Source: Hydrangea macrophylla (Eukaryota > Streptophyta > Magnoliopsida > Cornales > Hydrangeaceae). From it: a stretch of 64,000 nt of DNA. Shown one piece after another: positions 22,700 through 33,700 of the stretch; the first letter of the stretch is position 1; every line of letters begins with the position of its first letter. Under the pieces are notes generated by a model, which worked only from the letters and a program-made list of their open reading frames with translations, was not told where the DNA came from and searched no databases. The translations under genes and the position numbers were made by a program. The stretch lies in the NCBI GenBank assembly GCA_033977485.1, contig CM066985.1, positions 72,897,045-72,961,044 of the forward strand, read 5' to 3'.

Positions 22700-25600
22700 C
22701 GGGCAGTTGGAATGTTGGCTTCTAGTTAGTCGCTGCATTTCTGAGCATCTTCTCTAAGTTGAGCCAAGGCCGTGTCAACCTTTGTCAACTCTGCATCATT
22801 GGTAATAATGTCTGCCTCACATTTTTTCAATTGCGCCTTAAGCGTGGTAATACGAGTTGGAGCCAGGCGTCTCGAGCAATCACTTGAGCTCGAGTTACCT
22901 TCCTAGCTTCATACTTCGTCTTGGCGGATTCGAGAAAATGCATCACCTTCTACCGGGCATTGAGATGAGCTTCTGCCTCAATTTGAACAATAGAGGTCGA
23001 TTGCTCTATGATACGACAGCTTGGTAGCCGCTCCTGAATTTATTGGAGCAAAGATGCCCGATTGTGAGTAAAGGATCGACAAAGAGAATACCCAAAGCGG
23101 TATCAATTTCAGTGGGCGATGGAAGATTACCAAGATCACAGGTGGCGAGCCCGAACACAAGGTCCTTTGACTGTTGCAGGCTTGACGGGGTGGCTACCTC
23201 GGGCTCAAACGATCCCAAATCAAATGCTCCAAGGTCCAGACTAGTGAAGAAATCATCAAAGGGGATGAATGGTTCTGGACCTAAAGGAACGGCATGTTTA
23301 AGAATAACGAAAGCCAGGACCAAGGATTGGTATACCTATAAAAGATAGGAAAGTAACAAACCCGATGAAGAAAAAGAAATCACCTGAGTAGGGGCTGACG
23401 CGGAGGTTGAAACGTCTTATGACGCAACAACTGAAGATATAGTGGTGATATCCTTACTACCTGATTGTAGGACCAGAGCTTGGACCATGTGTTGACTTGG
23501 CCAGGAAGAGGGGCCATGGTTTCCTCCATAGAAGCTTCATCACCCGTACTTTCAACAGATTGAATGTTTTCTTCAATGATAGGATCTGCTGTAAGAGGTT
23601 AATCTTCATTAATGGGAGCCAATTAGCTTACAACTGCAAAAATCTGGGAATTGGCCATAGTAGTGTCTTCCACGTTCTTATGGGCCAATTCAGTTGCAAC
23701 ATGGAGTCAATCAAACCCGTCAGATCATCACCGTCGGCCTAATCCAAGGCTAGCAAAACTGATTAGTCCACTTCGTTCCCGGCAATACCCGGTGGTACAT
23801 CTTCAGGCATATCCTGACTTGGAGGAAAAGACAACTTGTTCAGGTACAGGCTCCTCAGCCGAAACGGTGTCCTGGTCTTCATCAAAAGAGGTTAGTGGGG
23901 GAACGACACGAAGCGGGATCAGGCCAGTCTCAGCAACCTCTTCAAGAACAGCCTCAGCCCGTTCAGTGGCCGTACCTGAAGAGGAGGTGGCGCAACTCAT
24001 GGTCGGGCTACTGGTGGTTGATCTGTTGGTGGTTGAAGGGTTTGCCCAGCTGACACTACTTCCTCTTCCGATGTTTTGTCCACCAGCGGAAAGAAAACCA
24101 CAAGCGTTGGAATTTAAAGTTTTTAAGTCAAATGGAATATAGGTGAGAAGATAAGTAATACCTGGGACGACAAGGCAGTCTTCTTCTTCTTGGACGGCCC
24201 CTTGCTTGATGCCTTTTTGGGAGCCGATCTCTTAAATGTCTATTTTTTGCGAGCTACAAGTGGTGCAACAACAGGTTCATCAGCCTCGATGGCCGATGAA
24301 ACAGTAAATTGAAGCAGCATCTCAGAAGTAGTACTCTTAAATATCTGGGTGGACCGATCAGACCACCACTTCCCAAACTCTTCTGAAACAACCGTTCGGG
24401 TCTAGAACGGCTTGAAGGTAAACACCGCTTTCAACTTGTCCGATCATTTTTTTATCTTCTTCACTTGTCCATCGTTCACGATCAACCCCTGCTCTACCCA
24501 GTCTACATTCACGGTAACGGTCAGTGGAACGGGAACCAACTGGGAAACCCAAACTGACAGGCGTAAAGAGGAGCAAAGTAATACTCAGCCCCATACTTAT
24601 TTTTTCTTTGAGGGATGCTCAGGCTGAAGATAATGTCTCTAGCCACCAAGCAGCTAGAGAAGATTTCATTGAAGGTGATTTGGGTGCCCAGGCCCTAGTT
24701 GATAGGGTTGTTGGAGAGTTGAAAAAACGAGAAGAATTGAAGAGAGAAGAAGGGAGTAAAAAGAGGATGAACCCGAGTGGAGCATCCTTCGTAAAAGAGG
24801 GTAAAACACTCCCCAAAGGAGTGAGAGGAAGGACCAACGTCCATAAAGTGGACAGCAAAAATGGGAACATCAGTCAATTGACGTGCGGCGGGCCAAAATT
24901 CTGGAAAGTATGTGTACAACCAGAGCTGGAACATCCAGATCGGGCTCCCTCCGGAGCTGAAGCCCGAGTGAATAAAGTTGGTCACGCCCCAGACTAAGTG
25001 TGCCCAGACGAGAGTGGCTAAGGCTTTTCCTAGAAGCTAAGGCTAAGGCTAAGGCTAAGGCTAGAGTGGTGTATTCTTTTGTAATGGCCTGACTAGCCAA
25101 GCAGAAAGATACCTGTTTGGCCAATAGATGAGGAATGTTGTGTGTTTAGCGTCGGACACTTCTGTCCCTTCCTTGCCCATAAAAGCGGCCAAGAAACTTC
25201 CATCGGCCATGATGGGCTTGTAGGAGACGGCCCCATCCTTAACATATTTGTGTTGAGGATAGGCAAAACGGGTTATACCTACGTCAAGGTCGGGCAAGAC
25301 TTCCTATCTATGAGAATGAAGCCTGAGGAAGTAGCTAACGTCTTTGATGGTCGGCCCCATTGGTCCACAACGGAAAAGAAACCCGTTACAGGATGGTGAC
25401 AAGAATAGAAGGGATGAGAAAAAGAGGGATTGGTCTATCTCTAATTTGAACTGACAAAGCATAATAGCATCGTAAATGACCGTTTGTTTCCAAAGTTCGG
25501 CCTTAGAGGCCAAAACCCTTGTTACCCACCTATCCCAATCTGTAGTAGGTGTAGGCCAAACCCTGATCGGATGGGAGGCAATCCAGACCTTGTTCCAGTG

Positions 25601-25960
25601 GGCTGGAAGCTGAAGGAATGGCTCGTTGGCCACCGGGGAAAAATATGAGTCAAAGGTGGTAGGAGGGTCACTGCGAAATACCGTACTGAAGCAAGGAGCC
25701 GCCGCTGAGCCATCAGTGGTGCAATATAGGTGAAGGAGTCGGTGGAAATGGCAGAGGCATGTTCTTCAGCCAACTACCTGACTTCTCTACCTCGATTCTG
25801 AGGGGGAGGAGCATCCAGAAACGGGTTTTGTTTCTTTCCTTTAGACGATGCCGCCGGAGTAGTTTTGGGGCCCATTGCAGAAATGGAAAAGCTTGTCGAA
25901 AAAGATGGCTTTTGGAGAGAGAGGCTCTGGTTTTAGAGAGAGAAATGAGAGGATAGAGAT
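22700..25960 (-). pseudogene. Antisense plant-mobile-domain-like ORF of the Tat-like element (broken)
   Basis: Minus-strand frames at 25522-25773, 25304-25633, 25061-25297 and 24358-24594, then 23803-24000 and 23006-23323, read as pieces of one protein split by stops and shifts. The pieces GPMGPTIKDVSYFLRL, FAYPQHKYVKDG and ADGSFLAAFMGKEG, followed by a LIYWPNRY-like stretch, resemble the plant-mobile-domain family found in transposon-derived plant proteins. The lower-coordinate end looks like a charged tail. Tat-lineage elements are known to carry such an antisense ORF between pol and the 3' LTR, which matches its position here. The role of the protein in the element is unknown. The domain call is from memory of the family and would need a profile search. 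Confidence 0.5.
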
Positions 25961-26142
25961 TGGGAAGGTGAAGGGTTTTTAGCAATCGTTCCTATAAAAT
26001 ATACATTGGGCATTTAATGAGAAATAACTGACACGTTTCTCGAAGACTGCCACTTCCTGCGTGATGGACGCGTTGCAATTTTTGAAATTCAAAAGGTCAC
26101 ATCAATCAATGTCATACGTTTGACATGACCTTTTGGGGGGCA

Positions 26143-27060
26143 ATTATTTGCACCCAAAAACCGCCAAGAGTTTTGGTGCCCGATTGAAGAACATGAGGGA
26201 CCTGCGCCTTGTCCCATGGCCTGTTTGCAAGGCAGTACAAGCCATCGGACTCGAGAAACAAGAGAGCATGATAAATTTGGCCAAGGCATCGACCCAGGTA
26301 TGGAGGTTAAGAATGGTGAGTCCGATGGTCGAGGATGTTGAAGAAATGGCAGAATCGAACATCTTATCTTGGAAAGGTATGAAGGACCAAAATTCCAACC
26401 CGATTGGTCGGACGCATGTGTATCACCGTCATCAGGCTCCATGTTATAACTCAGAGAGAAAACCTGGCAGATTAGAGGAAGCAGCAGCCTGATAGCAAAG
26501 GAGGAAGGCAAAATGTGTGACTCATCATTTTCTTATCCGTTAGGGTTAAGATCAATGGAAAAAGAGTCCGTTTAGGAATGGATCTCATCAAACCCGATAG
26601 AAGGCTGATCCCAAAGATTTCGGGATTGATTCAAATCTTGCCGAGGATGGAAAGAGTTGGGATAAGTAGGATTCTGGGTGTCTTTATCTTGCTTGGAGCG
26701 CAATTTAAGAAGTCCTTGCCAGAACTCCTCTCTAGCCGCTATAAATATTAGAAGCAGGCCTACATTCAAGACACTCCGCGTCACTCTCAATACTGCATCC
26801 AACAGCATTCAAACAGCATTCACAGCATTCAACCTTGCATTCTAGTGTTTTCAGCATTCAATAGTGCTAGGTCTGTTTCCTTGTTGCTTTATTGTTTTCA
26901 ATCTTTCTTTGGACAATCAAAACATGTTCTGATCTTGTTCTTTAATTCTTTTTAGTTATTTGTTCCAAACATGTCTAAAAATATATATACATGGTTTGTT
27001 ACTTGTTTGTGATTGTTGACCTGGTAAACTCATCACTACCAGACGTGTACTGTCTAGGAA
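26143..27060 (+). repeat. Probable 3' LTR of the Tat-like element (borders approximate)
   Basis: A purine tract, TTTTGGGGGG (about 26129-26138), precedes a region with no coding signal that has a TATA box at 26740-26747 and then a series of CAGCATTCAA-type repeats (about 26800-26860). That layout is what one expects of an LTR with U3, R and U5. Its partner 5' LTR lies outside the window, so neither end can be confirmed. Confidence 0.45.
26740..26747 (+). promoter_or_regulatory. TATA box in the probable Tat LTR
   Basis: TATAAATA lies in otherwise mixed sequence and is followed 60-110 bp later by the CAGCATTC repeats. It would be the core promoter of the LTR if the LTR call is right. Confidence 0.4.
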
Positions 27061-27606
27061 ACTTTAGGTGAGGGTACTTTCCTACTCCCCTTTCGCAATG
27101 ACCTTTTAGAAGTTAAATTTCCAAAGCCTTGAGTATCACTCACACAAGCAATTAGAAAATTAGTTTGCACTTTCAAACCATTTTCTGTTTGAAAAAACGA
27201 AGAACCAGTTCTATAGTTCATAAATGAACCGTTATGCAAACTTGCGTCCAATCTAATACTCGCTCAAAGCTGAATTTTTTGTCAAACCAACATTACCTTG
27301 GTTTGCACAAAAACGAGTTAAACTGTGAGACTTGTACAGAACTTGATCCAATTTTTGACTTTTCCAAACAGACCCTAAAGGGCCATGCTTCAGAATAACC
27401 GTTCAACACAGAACAATCGCACAACATCGAAATGATAATTCATTTACGAATAGAGTGCCAAATTAAAATTAAAGTGCTATAATATAAACTTAAGTTGGCC
27501 ATTCTTTACATAGTGAGCAGCACAATTTACATTATATTTACAAGAAGCAACTGCTCAAATAACCTTTTTACAATATTGCGCAAGTCTTTCGAGACCCATA
27601 CACAAA
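27061..27606 (-). other. 3' flank and probable 3' UTR of the TRA1 gene
   Basis: The stretch directly beyond the TRA1 stop codon on the minus strand is A/T-rich and has no reading frame of note. AATATAAT and TTGTAAA words near 27525-27545 could contribute to polyadenylation, but no single signal stands out. The transition to the retrotransposon LTR is within a few hundred bases. Confidence 0.4.
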
Positions 27607-27726
27607 TTAAAACCAGGGATGCCATGTGGGATCCATCATGCAAAGGTTCCGAGGTATCAATGCAGCTTCAACCAATTCAGTGACACCCCTTTGCACAGAC
27701 TGTGGTGGGTCCATCGCATTCTCCTC
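27607..27726 (-). CDS. TRA1: TRA1 exon 30: FATC domain and stop
   Basis: The last exon encodes 39 residues and the stop codon (27607-27609). It begins EENAMDPPQSVQRGVTELV and ends PRNLCMMDPTWHPWF. The HPWF-type end is the FATC signature of the PI3K-related kinase family and is nearly invariant in Tra1 proteins. The acceptor is GCAG at 27727-27730. Confidence 0.96.
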   Translation of the reverse strand, partial: EENAMDPPQSVQRGVTELVEAALIPRNLCMMDPTWHPWF

Positions 27727-30700
27727 CTGCAATTCGATAAACCAAAGGTCAAGCCACGAGCCTTAGATTCTAACAAAGCAATTTAAACAATTGCGGATTG
27801 GACTAAGAAAAATGGCTCGAACAAATTGGTCCACGTGTACAAATGTGTCTGTAGCAAATTCATGAACCAATAGCATCTTGGAACCATACGAAATGTACAT
27901 CAGAATGTGTACTCAAGTGTTGTCCTTTCTACAAACACACTTCTCTGGTTATCAGATCTACTACAAGAACCTTGAACTCAAACTGCTCCAATTTTATCTA
28001 CTGGTTTGTGTTAAAGAACTTGATTTGACTATTATGACTTGCACTTTATTTCAAATACATTTGACTTATAGCATTTAGAGTTTGCTCAGTGAATTTTATT
28101 TTTACTCAAGTACCCATGGTTTAGTAATATTAGGGGCTGTTTGGGAAGTCAAATAACCGGTTCTATGGTACGCAACTCAACCGGCTCAATTAATTCAAGT
28201 GTTTGGATATTGTCCATTTCTTGCACAAGAGTCCGTGCCCCATCAAATCTCTCTCTCCCTTGAAACTGGTTTACATAAAATTGGTCCACAAAAGCCATGT
28301 GAGAGTTGCAGGAAAAACATACCTCTTCAGAGACATACTGCGGAGCAATTCCACTGATCCGCCCGATCACATGTTCAACATTTGTGGTGACCTTCTGTTT
28401 AAAGTCGGCAGGGTTCAAACTACCACCTCCAACAACAGGGGCCAGGGGCATCCCAAGAGGTCTTCTCCAAGACCAAGATAATAGCTCATCACGGAAAAAC
28501 ATAGCTAAATGATGCCATAGATGCTGACTTTGCTGTAATGTAGGAATATGTTTATCAGCATCGAGAAGAATAAATACATTTAAGGGTAAAATGCACCTTT
28601 GGGTTTGAACTATATACCATTTGCAGTTCGAACCCTCATCTTTCATTCGTAGCAATTTGGTCCTTCAACTTCTAGGCTAGTTGTAATTTCAACCTTCTGT
28701 TAGCTTCTGTCTGAAAAAGTGACAGAAACTCATCACGTGGAAGGTTGACATTGCAACACGTGACACCACTTGCGAGTTTTCGCGACTTTTTGCAAAGTTG
28801 ACATTGCAATTGGACTAAAAGTTGAAAGACCAAATTGCTACACTTTTAAGGACCAAATTGCATCATTTTACACTTATTTAAAGATGTAACATCTTTCTAT
28901 TGAAAAACCAACCTTAGGTGAAACCACAGCTTGTGCTGCTGCACACATGCTGGAAACAACTAGGCCTTCAACTCCGAAATGAGAGAAAAATGCCTGCAAG
29001 TTTCTCGTCAATCGGAAAGGCACCGGTTCGTTGAACTCGATCACTCCATTTGCATCATATGCTGGATGGAAATCGGTCTGAAAAATTCTCCCCGTATTCT
29101 TGGCAAATAATATCTTGTTCGGAGACCTTCCTCCAATTTGTAGCATGAACGACATGAAACTTGAAAGGGCCAACTGGATCGCAAATTGCTTTTTAAAAGC
29201 CCACATATGGTTTCCACTCAACAGCGTCTTGTACATGTACTGGGATAAAATGCTCTCCGTAACAACATTTTTAGTTATGTCGTTATAAGCCTGGAGGCGG
29301 AGGTCTACAACAGCTTCGGCTGAGATCTGACCGGAAATAGCTTGGTTTAGTTGCTCCTTGAAGTAGGTAATGGGTAGGTCTGCCTCTCGGTCATTCCTTG
29401 CACAGTGGTTCTCATACACCTCGAGGAAGGTGCTGTACATCAAATCATCTTCTACCATGCGGACCTAGTTCAAACAACCACCGAGTAAGCAGGGAGCTCA
29501 ATCTAGAAAAACCATGAATGTCATTGACAAAGTAATTACTCAAACAACCACCGGCTGTACCCAAATTTGTGCTACATAGGACCTAAGTAATAGTATAACA
29601 GACGGCTAAAAAGAAAATTTATCACGGTTCTTTGAAAATCTGCAAAATATTCAATGCTACAATCCATTCTTCAGCACAGATCATCAGGATTCTCCAAGAA
29701 AAGGAATGGGTATAAAAGAATAAGTCAAGGCTGAACCAATTACCTGGGACCAGACAGGGATGATAATCGGAGTGTGAATGCATATGTGGCGGCGTCTAGA
29801 TTCCTTGTGCTTATCAAACATTCGGTTCATCACTCGGAAAAGCTGCAATATGCGTTCATCACTTCTAGCATTAGGGGTCAAAGATGTTTGAACAATAAAA
29901 TGACGCTGGGAACCATCGGAGCCAATCAGAGTCAAGCGCCGGAAACTGCTACCATGCCTTCGGACAATTGGAATATCCGCTCCAACCCTATCTAACTTTA
30001 CTGTATGGTCGGGTGCAACTTCCTGAAGATTTAAAATTTTTATATATACGACCACAAAAGCACACCAACAAATGGTTAAAAAGAACGACAAATAATAGTT
30101 TAAAAAAAAAGGCAAAAAATAAATTTAAGAAGGAATAGAGATTAAAAAACATCATTTATGGCAATTTCAGCTTTTTTCTATTTACAAAAGCAGACTTGTT
30201 TTCTGAACATTCAGAAGATCAGCTCAATGTTCTAAATGTTGTTATCTGATAGTTAACATGTAACAATGATATTTTGCAATTTAAGCCATCCAGTACACTT
30301 GAGTACAGCATACCAACAAAACATTGTTGTTATCCGATAGTTTAAAATATAACAACGATGTTCTGCAACTCAAGTCATCCAGCATATCAATATAATTTCA
30401 ACCTTGACCCAAGTCTATAACTACGGCCCCGTGTAGAATCACTTCTCCAACGCACGTTCGAGTCCAAACTTACTTTTGGGATATCTCAAGAGCATATATT
30501 AGCCTGTGTGGATAAATTTTAAGCACTTTAGACCCCCAAAAGCACGTTTTCGCTGAAGCAGGTCCAGAGGTGTTTCAGCCCAAACGCGATGTAAGAAGCA
30601 GATTTTGATTTGGCAGTTACTAAATACACCCACCCAATTCCTCTATATAGCCACATGTACAACAATAGATACTTACGTACCGCATAATGGAGGTGTTGAG

Positions 30701-33700
30701 AAGAATTGGTTGGGTGTATTTAGCAGCTCTCTTTTGATAATGCCTAAATTTTCTCATTTCGCATGATTCCCTTGTGATTAGGGCTTCTGCTTCTGCCTAA
30801 ATGTAAAAGCCAAGCTCTCTTTTGATAATGCCTAAATTTTCTCATTTCGCATGATTCCCTTGTGATTAGGGCTTCTGCTTCTGCCTAAATGTAAAAGCCA
30901 AGCTCTCTTTTGATAATGCCTAAATTTTCTCATTTCGCATGATTCCCTTGTGATTAGGGCTTCTGCTTCTGCCTAAATGTAAAAGCCACAGCTAATTCGA
31001 ACGGGCCCTAAGACTGATTCGGCTTACCTGATCAATAAAATACTGTCCCGGAACCTCCACATCAACAACGTGGAAGTCCCGCAACACTCGGCTTTCCTCT
31101 TCAAGCTTCAAGACAGCAGGAAACCTGTCCTCAACATTGCTCTGGAGAACGTTTTTCCAATGCTTCAGCCGCTCGGTCAGTTCAGAAAGGGTAGCGGGGA
31201 ACGTAGCAGTGCTTTCTGGATCAAGATCACGTTCAAAATCCTGCTTGTACTCTCTCACAAACTCAACGTGTTTGTTCACAGCGTCTGCTGAAAAGCAGGC
31301 CCTGCATACACCAGAAAGCTCCTTCTTGAGAGACTGAGGAACCTCTGCAGTTGTGGCAGTTGGATACTTGTAACAGCGGTGGAGCAGCGCATTAACCACC
31401 GCTAGTAGCCTCTCCTCCGGCAGGGTGACAAACCTTGAACCAATTTCTGTGAGTAGGATCTGGAAAAATGGACATATTCCTTCACACAGTCAACTTCAAT
31501 TCCGACATTCAAAATATAGGGGAAAAAAATAGTACGCTTTCTTCGATTTAAGACTCTACTTGGTTTGTTGATTTAGAGAAGGAAAACAAGCTCCCTTGTG
31601 TTTTCCCTCAAGCTTGAATAACATTAAAATTAGTAAAAAAAATTTAAAGGTAAAAGGCATTTTGCAGCCTTGAATTACACATCGATTGGCAATTTGGTCC
31701 TCTCAATTGTAGCAATTTGGTACCTAAACATTAGAGCCAATTGCAACGTCAAGCTTCCGTCAGCTTTTGTTTCAAGTGTATAGTTCAAGGGTATGCAATG
31801 CATCACCTTAAGAGAAAAGGGAGGGAAGGGACTCATAAATTTTATAGATTTATATGAATATTTTCCTTTTCTTCCTAGTTTCCACCATATTTTCCAGTTT
31901 CTTTCCCTTACCAAAACTATGAACCAAACTAAATGTCCACTTGAATCCTAAAACAAGGCAATTAAAGGAGGTGAATCACAAAGGCAATAAGAAAATAGCA
32001 AAATCTGTAACCTCAAGTTCGCTTGCCAAATTGGTATGTTTGCTTCTAAGAGCCTCCATGATATCCTTTGCAGCATCAAAAGCGCTGGCAGCAGAAGCAA
32101 CAAAACCTACAGCTCCACTACGCCTTATAGCATTCTGACCACCATCATTAGCCGTTGAGGTATTCTGTTGTATGGGTTGGTCATTCCCATCACCGGCTGT
32201 GGATCTTTCAGCATCTTGCAACTGAGAATTTCCAGTATCATGTGATCCTCCAACACCAACACTAGATTGATTTCCCTGATGGACCTGATTTTCCATTCTA
32301 GCATTCCCATCTGCTAGGCCAACTGAACTAGCAGCAGTTGATCCACCCCCGGACACATTTTGCTGCATTCTTTGCTGAGCCATAGCTATTCTACCAAACT
32401 CGGATTTATTTGCAACATCACGGCGTTCAAGCAAATACGTGCGGAGCCAGTAATACAAAGCCTAAGATTTAGGAACAAGAGAGTTCAAATATTAAAGACA
32501 TCTGTTAGAATATTAATCACCATTACTACCAAAAGAATCAAAATAAAATTTACCTGCGGATAGACGGTGGCAATTTTTAGTAGAACAAGTTTGCAGTGTG
32601 GAGCTTCTGTCCTTTGCAAAGAAAGCAATAACTGCGGAATCCAAGAAAGCCAAACCCAGTTTGGTATTTGGTCCAGGTACTTGTCGAACGCTCTCCCAAC
32701 GGGTTCATTGGGAGTATCAAAGCTGAGAAGATATAGAACACGAGCTAGATGACTTCTGGAGTTGGGAATGCCAAATTTGATACCTTGAAGAAAACAGCTC
32801 ACCGCATACTCCAACCAAATTTCATCATGGGTTTCTTTGTAAGCCTAAAGCAAATCGAAATAAGACTAAGTATTCATGCTATCAGGAAAACCAATGATGT
32901 GATGATCAGCAAGAAAATGAGTACCATGTCACAATAATTTCCCCAGCTAATCCATCCTTTAGGCAAGTTTTTGAAAAGGGAAATGGCATTCGAATATGCA
33001 AGATTAGCACCCTCACAGTCATTCAGCTTCAATAAGAAATCTCCCTTGATACGATAAATTTCTGCTTTGTGTTTCACAGGAAAATACTCCAGATTTGTAC
33101 TGTTGATCAAATTAAGTCCACTGGTAAGTTCTCCCTTCATTTCTAGATAAGCCTTCGCTTGCTCTCTTATCTTAACGAAGGCCTCCTGCAAACAAGTCAT
33201 GATAAAACTATTGTTAACAACTAATCTAAGATTCCATTTGGGATAGCTTTTTTGGGGCCAACAACCGCTTATAAGTGATTGTTGGAAAAGCTGTTACAAT
33301 TTCTTTTTTCTTCTTTTTTAAATCTGATTCCTTTTTAATGCTAAAAATCACTTTTTTTTTAAAGCTCCAATTCGTAGTTTTTTCAACACACACATACACA
33401 CTGTCACACACACACACACACAAAAACACGCTTGTTCCAAGAGGAGATTATTTTATGAGCTAACCCGCACGGGCGGGCTCTAAAAGCATCATTGGATAAA
33501 TAAACAGACTAAACCAAGAGAAGAACTGTATTGTACCTGCACTTCCATGGTTGAGTGGCCATACATCTTCTCTAATATCAACACACAAACATCATAAAGG
33601 CCCTGCTTACGAGCAATGCGTGCAAGCTTATTGACATTCCATGCCTTGTCACGGTAACCAAGGTGATGAAGTTGTGAATTCGTGGTGCCAAAATCCTTAA

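Larger units (their letters stand above)
1..27060 (+). mobile_element. Degenerate Ty3/Gypsy Tat-like LTR retrotransposon (oldest layer, left end outside window)
   Basis: Plus-strand fragments of a retrotransposon polyprotein lie at 201-551, 4342-5360 and 22518-22680. They are separated by younger insertions with clean target duplications, which shows they once formed one element. Between the broken protease and the right side there is an antisense reading region resembling a plant-mobile-domain protein. Extra antisense ORFs of this kind are known in plant Tat-lineage elements. A purine-rich tract followed by an LTR-like segment with a TATA box lies at about 26.13-27.06 kb. No reverse transcriptase or integrase remains visible. 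The 5' LTR would lie left of position 1. The right boundary is approximate and its target duplication cannot be tested here. Many stops and frameshifts show it is inactive. The lineage assignment is inference. Confidence 0.6.
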
